From contig CAXMQO010000089.1 in assembly GCA_964195515.1 (NCBI GenBank), forward strand, positions 1 to 13,115: DNA of 13,115 nt. The letters run 5' to 3'. The position numbers and the translations under genes are program-made. Source of the stretch: JAHEEL01 sp964195515. GTDB taxonomy: Bacteria > Actinomycetota > Acidimicrobiia > Spongiisociales > UBA5794. Each line of letters begins with the position of its first letter. Positions within the stretch are counted from its first letter, which is position 1. A model generated the notes under the pieces. That model was not told the DNA's origin and ran no database searches. It was given only the letters and a program-made list of their open reading frames with translations. Positions 6,077 to 12,822 of the stretch are shown piece by piece.

Positions 6077-6633
6077 CACACACCTGCCTGTTGACGGCGG
6101 AACGGGAACCCGAACACATCGAGTAACGCCCTGCCTTGCTCGTCGGTTGCTGCCGTGGTCACGAACGCGATGTCCATGCCGCGGACTGTGGAAACCTTGT
6201 CGTAGTCGATCTCGGGAAAGATCAGCTGTTCGGTGACGCCGAAGTTGTAGTTGCCGCGGCCGTCGAAACCCTTCGGGTTCAAGCCACGGAAGTCCCTGAT
6301 ACGCGGGATCGCGGTGGCGATGAGGCGATCGAGGAACTCCCACATCCGGGCACCGCGCAACGTCACCGATGCTCCGACCGGGACCCCCTCACGGAGCTTG
6401 AAGTTCGAGATCGACTTCCGTGCCAGCATCACTTTCGGCTGCTGGCCGGTGATGATCCGCAGGTCCTCAACTGCCGAGTCCATGAGCTTGGCGTCCTGGG
6501 CAGCGTCACCGACGCCCATGTTCACCACGATCTTCGACAGACGAGGAATCTGCATCGCGTTCTCGAGACCCAGGTCTTCTTTGAGCTGAGCAGCGAACTC
6601 GTTGTCGTACTTCTCTTTGAGGCGAGGAGCCAT
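6076..6633 (-). CDS. rplE: 50S ribosomal protein L5
   Basis: Binds 5S rRNA and forms the central protuberance, contacting the P-site tRNA. 185 residues, close to the usual ~180. Conserved blocks are IPRLSKIVVNMGVGDAAQD (29-47), the ITGQQPKVMLARKSISNFKLREG region, FLDRLIATAIPRIRDFRGL, and FGVTEQLIFPEIDYDKVSTVRGMDI towards the C-terminus. The start ATG 6633 shares one base with the rplX stop (TAATG). Confidence 0.98.
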   Translation of the reverse strand: MAPRLKEKYDNEFAAQLKEDLGLENAMQIPRLSKIVVNMGVGDAAQDAKLMDSAVEDLRIITGQQPKVMLARKSISNFKLREGVPVGASVTLRGARMWEFLDRLIATAIPRIRDFRGLNPKGFDGRGNYNFGVTEQLIFPEIDYDKVSTVRGMDIAFVTTAATDEQGRALLDVFGFPFRRQQAGV

Positions 6634-6938
6634 TAGAGCTCACCTCCGCACTTGCGGCATACGCGGTACTTGCGGCCCTCGTCGTCGAACCGTGCACCAA
6701 TGCGAGTCGGTCCGCAATCCGTACAGACGATCATGACGTTGGACGCGTCAATTGGCATGTCCTTGTCGATGATGCCGCCCTGCATGGTTTGGCCGGTCGG
6801 TCGCTGAGAGCGCTTCGCAGTGGCGACGCCTTCGACGATGATCCTGTTGCGCGAGGGAAAGACCTTGGCGATCTTGCTCTCCGTGCCGGCATCCTTGCCG
6901 CTGATGACCATCACGGTGTCACCCTTCTTCAGCTTCAT
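6633..6938 (-). CDS. rplX: 50S ribosomal protein L24 with zinc-ribbon cysteines
   Basis: An early-assembly large-subunit protein that binds the 5' region of 23S rRNA. 101 residues from ATG 6938. The KOW domain occupies the first ~32 residues (KLKKGDTVMVISGKDAG). The C-terminal part has four cysteines in two CxxC pairs, C72-x2-C75 (CTDC) and C94-x2-C97 (CRKC), a putative zinc site known in some bacterial L24 proteins. An upstream GTG at 6941 is also in frame. ATG 6938 is preferred because GGAGG (6950-6946) is 7 nt away from it and only 4 from the GTG. The ATG shares one base with the rplN stop. Confidence 0.97.
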   Translation of the reverse strand: MKLKKGDTVMVISGKDAGTESKIAKVFPSRNRIIVEGVATAKRSQRPTGQTMQGGIIDKDMPIDASNVMIVCTDCGPTRIGARFDDEGRKYRVCRKCGGEL

Positions 6939-7306
6939 CACAGCACCTCCGGTGCCAGCGACACGATCCGCATGAACTTCTTGTCGCGCAACTCACGTCC
7001 GACCGGTCCGAAGATTCGGGTGCCGCGGGGCTGCTGCTGGTCGTTGATGATCACGCAGGCGTTGTCATCGAAGCGGATGTAGGTCCCGTCGGGGCGACGG
7101 TTCTCTTTCTTGGTCCGCACGACCACGGCTTTGACGACCTCACCCTTCTTCACGCTTCCGCCGGGTGTGGCATCTTTGACCGTGGCCACGACGATATCGC
7201 CCAGACTGCCATAGCGCCTACCCGATCCACCGAGGACGCGGATGACCAGGACCTCTTTGGCCCCGGTATTGTCGGCAACCCTGATCCTGGACTCCTGTTG
7301 GATCAT
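6938..7306 (-). CDS. rplN: 50S ribosomal protein L14
   Basis: A large-subunit protein at the intersubunit face, contacting 16S rRNA and L19. 122 residues, the canonical length. The N-terminal MIQQESRIRVADNTGAKEVL and the GGSGRRYGSLGDIVVATVKDA segment are typical. RGTRIFGPVGRELRDKKFMRIVSLAPEVL is the conserved C-terminal block. The start ATG 7306 overlaps the rpsQ stop as ATGA. Confidence 0.99.
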   Translation of the reverse strand: MIQQESRIRVADNTGAKEVLVIRVLGGSGRRYGSLGDIVVATVKDATPGGSVKKGEVVKAVVVRTKKENRRPDGTYIRFDDNACVIINDQQQPRGTRIFGPVGRELRDKKFMRIVSLAPEVL

Positions 7307-7557
7307 CTTGCACGCTCCACGACCGCGTCGACGCGCCAGTGCTTCGACTTCGAGAGCGGACGGGTCTCAACGATCCGTACGGTATCGCCGATGCGGGCAT
7401 CGTTTGTTTCATCGTGGGCGTGGAATCGCTTCCGCACCGGCACGGTCTTGCCGTACTTCGGGTGTCGCTTGGAGTCCCGGACTTCGACGGTCACCGTCTT
7501 GTCCCTGGCGTCCGAAACGACGACTCCGACGCGTATCTTGCGGCGTCCCCGTTCCAT
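7303..7557 (-). CDS. rpsQ: 30S ribosomal protein S17
   Basis: A primary 16S rRNA-binding protein of the 30S body, OB fold. 84 residues, normal. RRKIRVGVVVSDARDKTVTV (5-24) and HPKYGKTVPVRKRFHAHDE (32-50) are conserved, as is the GDTVRIVETRPLSKSKHWRV end. It starts directly after the rpmC stop codon with no gap. Its Shine-Dalgarno AGGAGG (7568-7563) lies 5 nt upstream, inside the last codons of rpmC. Confidence 0.98.
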   Translation of the reverse strand: MERGRRKIRVGVVVSDARDKTVTVEVRDSKRHPKYGKTVPVRKRFHAHDETNDARIGDTVRIVETRPLSKSKHWRVDAVVERAR

Positions 7558-7776
7558 CTACGCCTCCTCCTGCTGTGTTTCCCAGGCGGCGATCTCTTGT
7601 TCCCGCATCAGCGTCTTGACGCGGGCGACGTTGTGCCGCACCTCTTTGATCCGTGCTGTGTTGTCGAGTTGGTTCGTGACGACTTGGAACCGCAGGTTGA
7701 ACAGCTCCTCTTTGCCGGCATCGAGCTGTTCCTGCAGCTCTGCGTAGCTCAGCTTTCGCAGGTCGACGGTCTTCAT
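7558..7776 (-). CDS. rpmC: 50S ribosomal protein L29
   Basis: A small helical-hairpin protein at the polypeptide exit tunnel, near the trigger-factor and SRP docking site. 72 residues. LRKLSYAELQEQLDAGKEEL at 6-25 is the first helix, followed by LFNLRFQVVTNQLDNTARIKEVR and a second helix. The C-terminal Gln-Glu-Glu-Ala codons also supply the ribosome binding site of rpsQ. The start ATG 7776 overlaps the rplP stop as ATGA. Confidence 0.97.
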   Translation of the reverse strand: MKTVDLRKLSYAELQEQLDAGKEELFNLRFQVVTNQLDNTARIKEVRHNVARVKTLMREQEIAAWETQQEEA

Positions 7777-8186
7777 ACGTCCTCCCGCCTGACAAACTTG
7801 GTCTTGACCGGCAACTTGTGAGCGGCCAGGCGCATGGCTTCACGCGCCAACTCCTCGTCGACGCCGGCCATCTCGAACATCACCCGTCCCGGCTTGATGA
7901 CGGCGACCCAGTACTCAGGGTTGCCCTTTCCCGAGCCCATGCGGGTCTCGGCCGGCTTCTCGGTGATCGGCTTGTCCGGGAAGATAGTGATCCAGACCTT
8001 CCCACCGCGCTTGATCTTTCGTGTCATCGCGATACGAGCCGCTTCGATCTGGCGAGCGGTGATCCATCCCGACTCTTGCGCCTGGAGGCCGTACTCGCCG
8101 AACGAGACCCTCGCCCCGCCCTTCGCCTTCCCTGACATACGGCCCTTCTGGACCTTCCGGTACTTGGTGCGCTTTGGCATCAACAT
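7773..8186 (-). CDS. rplP: 50S ribosomal protein L16
   Basis: A large-subunit protein near the peptidyltransferase centre and A-site; needed for correct tRNA positioning. 137 residues from ATG 8186. The family N-terminus MPKRTKYRKVQKGRMSG begins at residue 3, so ATG 8180 is an equally good start (135 residues). The L16 signature RMGSGKGNPEYWVA is complete at 82-95. ATG 8186 shares one base with the rpsC stop (TGATG). A G-rich AAGGGGG at about 8203-8197 is the likely ribosome binding site, inside the end of rpsC. Confidence 0.98.
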   Translation of the reverse strand: MLMPKRTKYRKVQKGRMSGKAKGGARVSFGEYGLQAQESGWITARQIEAARIAMTRKIKRGGKVWITIFPDKPITEKPAETRMGSGKGNPEYWVAVIKPGRVMFEMAGVDEELAREAMRLAAHKLPVKTKFVRREDV

Positions 8187-9709
8187 CAGGACTCACCCCC
8201 TTCGGAGGAGCCGTCTGCGTTGCCAGCCTCCGACTCCGAGTCCTCAACTGCAGGCTGTCGGCTGTCGGCTGTGAGCTGTGGGCTCTCTTGTTCGACCTTC
8301 TGAGTCTCTACGACCTCAGTGGTTTCGACCGTGGGGGTCTCCTCCACTTCGGCGACTGCCTCGGCTTCGATCGCCTTCCCCATCGCCTCGACCGCTTCTT
8401 CTTCGGCCACAACTGCCTCGACGATGGCCTCGATGGCACCATCATCGGCAGCCTCGGCAATCTCTTCTGCCACTGCGGCAACAGCTTCGGCGACCGCAGC
8501 TTCGACGACCGTTTCCTCGGCTCGTTCCTCGGCAATCACGGCTTCGACGATGGCCTCTTCCGACCCGGTCTCCTCGGCGACAACCTCGGCGACGACCGCC
8601 TCTTCCACGGCGACCTCGGCGACGATCTCAGCGACCACGGCTTCGACTTCGGCTTCCTCGGCGACCGCTTCGGCGACAACCGCCGTCTCAACTGCTTCGA
8701 CCGCCGACGTCTCGGCCTCTACCGCCTCGACGACAGCTTCAACGGCAGCCGCTTCGGCAACAATCGCCGCAACCTCCGCGGGGACGGCCGCGTCCTCGAC
8801 GCCGTCTTCCGTGGCCCGGCGGGCCTCCTTGAACTCGGCAGCGGCATCGCCTGTTGTGGGCTTGCGTCTGCCGCCCCCTGCCTCGATGAGGCGCTTGCCG
8901 GTCTTGTTTCCGGCACCAGACTCGACGGGACGCTTGCCACCGCCGGCCTCGATGAGGCGTTTGCCGCCGGCCTCGCCCGCGGCCGATTCGGCGCGCGATC
9001 GTGCGGAACGACGTCGTTGGGCAGGACCGCCTGCAGCGAGGCGTGCCTCGGCAGCGATCTTCTCATTGCGGGCAGTCACCGAGGTGAGCAGGTCTCCGCG
9101 ATACACCCAAACCTTGATACCGACGGCACCCACGGACGTGCGGGCCGTGGCCTGCCCGTAGTCAATGTCGGCCCGGAGCGTGTGCAACGGTACACGGCCC
9201 TCGAGGTACCACTCGCGACGCCCCATGTCGGCTCCACCGAGACGACCCTGGGCCTGGACACGGACACCTTCGGCGCCCGCCTTCATGGCGGTGGTCACCG
9301 TGCGTTTCATGGCACGCCGGAACGCGACGCGCCCTTCGAGTTGGTCGGCAACGCTGCGTGCGAGAAGCTGAGCATCGAGCTCAGGATTCGACACTTCGAT
9401 GACATTGAACTTGACGATGCGGCCGGACAGATCCTCGAGGCCGCTGCGGAGCCGTTCGGCCTCCGCGCCACCGCGACCGATAACCACGCCCGGACGCCCG
9501 GTGTGGATGTCGATCTGGACCTTCTTGTCACCGATCCGCTCGATGTCGATCCGTGAAACCGCACCGCGTGTCAATTCGTCGCGCAGGTACTTCCGGATTC
9601 TGTAGTCTTCGTTGACCTGAGCGGCGTAGTCCTTCTCGCTGTACCAACGAGACTTCCAGTCGGTGACGATTCCGAGCCGCAGGCCGTAGGGATGGATCTT
9701 CTGGCCCAT
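8186..9709 (-). CDS. rpsC: 30S ribosomal protein S3 with very long low-complexity tail
   Basis: A small-subunit protein lining the mRNA entry tunnel. The first ~215 of 507 residues are ordinary S3: MGQKIHPYGLRLGIV start, KH domain with GRPGVVIGRGG (71-81), and a C-terminal domain ending in GIKVWVYRGDLL (197-208). The usual length is about 210-280. The tail then has a basic Gly/Arg/Lys part (about 217-285) with a 22-residue repeat (units from 249 and 271, each beginning GKRLIEAGGG). Residues 311-460 consist almost only of Ala, Val, Glu and Ile: I count 43 Glu and 2 Asp against one Arg and one Lys. The end (461-507) is acidic and Ser-rich and contains a heptamer array. The frame is open up to 9802, but ATG 9709 is the family start and shares one base with the rplV stop. 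The tail may be helical or disordered; its function is unknown. Confidence 0.97.
   Translation of the reverse strand: MGQKIHPYGLRLGIVTDWKSRWYSEKDYAAQVNEDYRIRKYLRDELTRGAVSRIDIERIGDKKVQIDIHTGRPGVVIGRGGAEAERLRSGLEDLSGRIVKFNVIEVSNPELDAQLLARSVADQLEGRVAFRRAMKRTVTTAMKAGAEGVRVQAQGRLGGADMGRREWYLEGRVPLHTLRADIDYGQATARTSVGAVGIKVWVYRGDLLTSVTARNEKIAAEARLAAGGPAQRRRSARSRAESAAGEAGGKRLIEAGGGKRPVESGAGNKTGKRLIEAGGGRRKPTTGDAAAEFKEARRATEDGVEDAAVPAEVAAIVAEAAAVEAVVEAVEAETSAVEAVETAVVAEAVAEEAEVEAVVAEIVAEVAVEEAVVAEVVAEETGSEEAIVEAVIAEERAEETVVEAAVAEAVAAVAEEIAEAADDGAIEAIVEAVVAEEEAVEAMGKAIEAEAVAEVEETPTVETTEVVETQKVEQESPQLTADSRQPAVEDSESEAGNADGSSEGGES
8253..8287. repeat. Heptamer tandem array inside the rpsC 3' end
   Basis: Five 7-nt units on the plus strand: GGCTGTC, GGCTGTC, GGCTGTG, AGCTGTG, GGCTCTC. 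It encodes about residues 475-486 of S3, in a tail region that is otherwise Glu-rich. The period of 7 is not a multiple of 3, so this is a DNA-level repeat and not a peptide repeat. Confidence 0.85.
8880..8966. repeat. 66-nt duplication in the rpsC tail
   Basis: A 21-nt segment at 8880-8900 recurs at 8946-8966 with one mismatch, exactly 66 nt apart, encoding the two GKRLIEAGGG copies of S3. The spacing equals 22 codons, so the frame is kept. A weaker related stretch, KRPVESGAG, sits between the copies. Confidence 0.85.
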
Positions 9710-10053
9710 CAGGCGCCCTCCTCCGTGTCTGCGACGATGATTGTTATGTGGCTCGTGCGCTTGCGGATCCGCGTCGCGCGGCCCCTGGCACGCGGACGCC
9801 ATCGCTTGAGGGTCGGGCCCTCGTCGGCGTACGCCTCCGTGACCACGAGTTCTTCAGAGTCTGCTGCAAGATTGTGCTCTGCGTTGGCGATCGCAGAGTT
9901 GAGGCACTTGAGGATCGGATCGGCGGCACGGCGCGGCGTGTGCGTCAATATGACGCGCGCCTCGTCGACGGGGAGACCCCGGACGAGATCCAGCACCCGC
10001 CGCACCTTGTACGGCGACTGCCGCACGTGTCTGGCTTTTGCTTGGACCTTCAT
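9709..10053 (-). CDS. rplV: 50S ribosomal protein L22
   Basis: Contacts all domains of 23S rRNA; its long beta-hairpin lines the exit tunnel. 114 residues, normal length. The N-terminal part has ARHVRQSPYKVRRVLDLVRG (7-26). The hairpin and C-terminal signature run through DEGPTLKRWRPRARGRATRI (77-96) and RKRTSHITIIV (98-108). The start ATG 10053 overlaps the rpsS stop as ATGA. Confidence 0.98.
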   Translation of the reverse strand: MKVQAKARHVRQSPYKVRRVLDLVRGLPVDEARVILTHTPRRAADPILKCLNSAIANAEHNLAADSEELVVTEAYADEGPTLKRWRPRARGRATRIRKRTSHITIIVADTEEGA

Positions 10054-10331
10054 CGCTTCCTCGCTGCTTTCTCACTCTGGGCATGTCCCCGGAACGTCCG
10101 GGTTGGGGCGAACTCACCGAGCTTGTGTCCGACCATCGACTCGCTGATGTATACCGGCACGTGCTTGCGACCGTCATGCACAGCGATGGTGAGGCTCACC
10201 ATCTCGGGTGTGATCGTCGAACGCCGGCTCCATGTCCGGATCACTCGTTTGTCGCCGCGGTCGTTCGCCGCTTCGATCTTTCGTAGGAGGTGCTCGTCGA
10301 CGAACGGCCCCTTCTTCAGGCTCCTCGCCAT
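10050..10331 (-). CDS. rpsS: 30S ribosomal protein S19
   Basis: Forms a complex with S13 in the 30S head and contacts 16S rRNA. 93 residues, normal. MARSLKKGPFVDEHLLRKI is the canonical N-terminus and RRSTITPEMVSLTIAVHDG, then YISESMVGHKLGEFAPTRTF, are the conserved core. GGAGG (10342-10338) lies 6 nt before ATG 10331, overlapping the end of rplB; the gap to rplB is 3 nt. Confidence 0.99.
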   Translation of the reverse strand: MARSLKKGPFVDEHLLRKIEAANDRGDKRVIRTWSRRSTITPEMVSLTIAVHDGRKHVPVYISESMVGHKLGEFAPTRTFRGHAQSEKAARKR

Positions 10332-10334
10332 GGT

Positions 10335-11168
10335 CTACCTCCGACCCTTCTTGGTTCGCCTGCGCACGATGTACTTGTCGCTGGCTTTGTTCTTCTTGCG
10401 GGTACGTCCCTCCGGTTTGCCCCATGGGCTGACCGGGTGACGACCACCCGAGCTGCGTCCTTCGCCACCACCGAGGGGGTGATCGACCGGGTTCATGACA
10501 ACACCGCGGGACTGTGGGCGCTTGCCCTTCCAACGGTTGCGGCCTGCCTTGCCGATCTTGACCAATTCGGCATCGGTGTTGCCCACCTGGCCGATGGTCG
10601 CTCGACAGTCGAGCAAGATCTGGCGCATCTCGCCGGACGGCAGCCGCACGAGTGCGTACTTGCCTTCCTTTGACATGAGCTGAATCGACGCACCGGCCGA
10701 CCGGCCCATCTTGGCTCCACCGCCGGGGCGAAGCTCAACGGCGTGCACGATCGTGCCGGTTGGGATGTTGCGCAGCGGCATCGCGTTCCCTAGGCGAATT
10801 TCGGCCGATGATCCGGATTCGAGCATGTCCCCTACCTCGACCTTGACGGGAGCGAGGATGTATCGCTTCTCGCCGTCGACGTAGTGAAGCAACGCGATGC
10901 GCGCATTGCGGTTCGGGTCGTACTCGATCGCTGCGACCTTGGCGGGGATTCCATCCTTGGTGCGCCGGAAGTCGACGACCCGGTAGCGCCTCTTGTGGCC
11001 ACCACCGCGGTGACGCGAGGTGATGCGGCCATAGGCATTTCGGCCGGATGAACGCTTCTGTTTCGCCAGGAGGCTCTTCTCCGGTTTCGACTTCGTGATG
11101 GTCTCGAAGTCGGAGACGGTCTGGAACCGGCGGCCCGGCGAGGTTGGCTTGAGTTTCTTTACACCCAT
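10335..11168 (-). CDS. rplB: 50S ribosomal protein L2
   Basis: A primary 23S rRNA-binding protein near the peptidyltransferase centre, needed for subunit association and catalysis. 277 residues, normal. The RNA-binding domain has GRITSRHRGGGHKRRYRVVD (47-66) and the C-terminal signature VMNPVDHPLGGGEG at 224-237, including the conserved H230. The C-terminus is strongly basic. The frame stays open to 11225, but ATG 11168 gives the family start MGVKKLKPTSPGRR and lies 4 nt after the rplW stop with GAGG about 9 nt upstream. Confidence 0.99.
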   Translation of the reverse strand: MGVKKLKPTSPGRRFQTVSDFETITKSKPEKSLLAKQKRSSGRNAYGRITSRHRGGGHKRRYRVVDFRRTKDGIPAKVAAIEYDPNRNARIALLHYVDGEKRYILAPVKVEVGDMLESGSSAEIRLGNAMPLRNIPTGTIVHAVELRPGGGAKMGRSAGASIQLMSKEGKYALVRLPSGEMRQILLDCRATIGQVGNTDAELVKIGKAGRNRWKGKRPQSRGVVMNPVDHPLGGGEGRSSGGRHPVSPWGKPEGRTRKKNKASDKYIVRRRTKKGRR

Positions 11169-11172
11169 GTCG

Positions 11173-11460
11173 CTATACCTCGAAAATGTCGATTTTGTCG
11201 CCGTCGGCGAGCTTGACGATGGCACGCTTGGTGTCTTTTCGCTTGCCGAGCATGTAGCCGGTTCGCTTGAGCTTTCCCTTGCGGTTGATCGTGTTTACGG
11301 ACAGGACCTTCACGTCGAAGATCGACGCGACGGCCTGCTTGATTTCGGTCTTGTTGGCCCTGCGGTCGACGACGAACGTGTAGGTGTTCTCTTCCTCGAT
11401 GAGGTCGTACGACTTCTCGGACACGATCGGTTGGAAGATGATGTCACGCGGATTCTTCAC
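11173..11460 (-). CDS. rplW: 50S ribosomal protein L23
   Basis: Sits at the tunnel exit and is the docking site for trigger factor and SRP. 95 residues, normal. IIFQPIVSEKSYDLIEEENTYTFVVD is the typical beginning, followed by ANKTEIKQAVASIFDVKVLSVNT (35-57) and a basic GKRKDTKRAIVKL end. The start codon is GTG 11460, supported by AGGAGG (11473-11468) 7 nt upstream; it overlaps the rplD stop as GTGA. Confidence 0.98.
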   Translation of the reverse strand: MKNPRDIIFQPIVSEKSYDLIEEENTYTFVVDRRANKTEIKQAVASIFDVKVLSVNTINRKGKLKRTGYMLGKRKDTKRAIVKLADGDKIDIFEV

Positions 11461-12191
11461 GAGCCCACCTCCTCGTCCTGCTCATCGGAGGCGGCGGCCA
11501 CTTCTTCTGTTGCCTGTTGCCTGATGCCTGATGCCTGAGCCGCGTGCTCTGCGGTGCCGCGAGGGACGTTCTGACCGAGTTCCAATGTCCCCTTCGACAT
11601 GATGACCGTCTCGGCCCAGAGCACGTCGTAGGTGTTGGCTTGTCCGAGGTTCGAGGCGATCACGCCGTCGATGTTTCGGAACGACTTCATGGCCGTGCGC
11701 TCGTGGTCCTCCGCAAGAAGTAGCACCTTGCCGGTGACACCCATCGCTGAGAGAAGCGCCGTGGCATTCTTCGTCTTCGGTTCGGTCCAGGCACCAAAGT
11801 CCTCGACTACCTTGATCTGTCCGTCTGCGGCCCTGACCGATAGGGCGCTGCGCAAGGCGAGTCGCTTCATCTTCTTGGGGGTCCGCTGGGAGTAGTCGCG
11901 GGGCTTCGGACCGTGAGCGACACCACCGCCGATCCACTGCGGAGAGCGGATCGATCCGTGACGGGCACGACCGAGACCTTTCTGACGCCACGGCTTCCGA
12001 CCACCACCGCGCACCTCGGCGCGGGTCTTGGTCGAATGAGTACCGGCGCGTGCAGCAGCAAGCTGAGCGGTAACGACCTGATGCATCACGGCCTCGTTCG
12101 GCTCGATACCGAAAATGTCCGGGTTGAGATCGACTTCGCCCGATCGCGTACCGTCTGCCTTGAATAGCTCTGCGGTTGGTTGATCAGACAT
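11457..12191 (-). CDS. rplD: 50S ribosomal protein L4 with acidic C-terminal tail
   Basis: Binds 23S rRNA; its extended loop reaches the exit tunnel. In E. coli L4 also represses the S10 operon; whether that occurs here cannot be seen. 244 residues, longer than the usual ~200-215. The loop has TRAEVRGGGRKPWRQKGLGR (57-76) and HGSIRSPQWIGGG (78-90). The globular domain follows to about residue 205. The remaining ~38 residues are a non-conserved tail: residues 217-228 lie in a DNA heptamer array, then an acidic end (ASDEQDEEVGS). The start ATG 12191 overlaps rplC by 8 nt. Confidence 0.98.
   Translation of the reverse strand: MSDQPTAELFKADGTRSGEVDLNPDIFGIEPNEAVMHQVVTAQLAAARAGTHSTKTRAEVRGGGRKPWRQKGLGRARHGSIRSPQWIGGGVAHGPKPRDYSQRTPKKMKRLALRSALSVRAADGQIKVVEDFGAWTEPKTKNATALLSAMGVTGKVLLLAEDHERTAMKSFRNIDGVIASNLGQANTYDVLWAETVIMSKGTLELGQNVPRGTAEHAAQASGIRQQATEEVAAASDEQDEEVGS
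11508..11541. repeat. Heptamer tandem array inside the rplD 3' end
   Basis: On the plus strand: TGTTGCC twice, TGATGCC twice, then TGAGCC. It encodes about residues 217-228 of L4, beyond the conserved domain. The period of 7 is out of step with codons, so it is a DNA-level repeat. It belongs to the same class as the arrays in the rpsC 3' end and the rplO-secY gap. Confidence 0.85.
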
Positions 12192-12822
12192 GCTTCTTCA
12201 CCGCCTCTCGCACGACCACAACGGCGCCCTTGGGGCCGGGAACTGCGCCTTTGAGGAGCAGCACATTGCGATCGGCATCGATCTGAATGACGTCGAGATT
12301 CAACACGGTCGTCTGGTCTCCGCCCATGCGACCCGGCATACGCTTGCCCTTGAACACGCGGGCCGGAGTTGCGCAGGCACCGATCGAGCCGGGGGCTCGG
12401 TGGACCTTGTGGACGCCATGGCTGGCTCCCTGGCCCTTCATACCGTGCCGCTTCATGCCACCGGCGAATCCTTTGCCCTTCGAGATCCCGGTGGCGTCGG
12501 CACGCTGACCGGCCTGGAGCACGTCGCCGATCGTGATCTCCTGACCGAGTACGTACTCGTCGGGATTGTCGACCCGAACTTCGACGATGTACCGGTGCGG
12601 CGCCACGCCGGCCTTGGCGAAGTGCCCGACCTGTGCCTGGTTCGACCGGTTCGTTGTCATCTCTTTGTATGCGATCTGGATCGCGGCATAGCCGTCGGTC
12701 TCGGGTCGCTTGATCTGTGTCACGTGGACGGGACCGGCCTTGATGACGGTCACCGGAATTGCCCGGTTCTCGTCATCGAAGACCTGGGTCATACCCAGCT
12801 TCTCACCAATGATCGTCTTCAC
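12184..12822 (-). CDS. rplC: 50S ribosomal protein L3
   Basis: One of the two assembly initiators of the large subunit; its extended loop reaches the peptidyltransferase centre. 212 residues, normal. The N-terminal MKTIIGEKLGMTQVFDDEN is typical; the central loop runs about 113-170 with ISKGKGFAGGMKRHGMKGQG (113-132), HRAPGSIGA (141-149) and GKRMPGRMG (159-167). The start is GTG 12822, overlapping the rpsJ stop as GTGA, with GGAG (12834-12831) 8 nt upstream. Confidence 0.98.
   Translation of the reverse strand: MKTIIGEKLGMTQVFDDENRAIPVTVIKAGPVHVTQIKRPETDGYAAIQIAYKEMTTNRSNQAQVGHFAKAGVAPHRYIVEVRVDNPDEYVLGQEITIGDVLQAGQRADATGISKGKGFAGGMKRHGMKGQGASHGVHKVHRAPGSIGACATPARVFKGKRMPGRMGGDQTTVLNLDVIQIDADRNVLLLKGAVPGPKGAVVVVREAVKKHV

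Noticed and set aside
8174..9556. 460-codon open frame on the plus strand opposite rpsC
   Set aside because: It is antisense to a clearly coding gene. The low-complexity codons of the S3 tail (GCG, GAA, GTC types) avoid stops on the other strand, and the translation shows no family pattern or ribosome binding site.
9710..9802. Longer rpsC start at 9802
   Set aside because: The extra 31 residues lie within rplV and match no S3; MGQKIHPYG at 9709 is the family N-terminus. The same reasoning rejects the longer starts of rpsE (4582), rpsH (5888), rpsN (6343) and rplB (11225).
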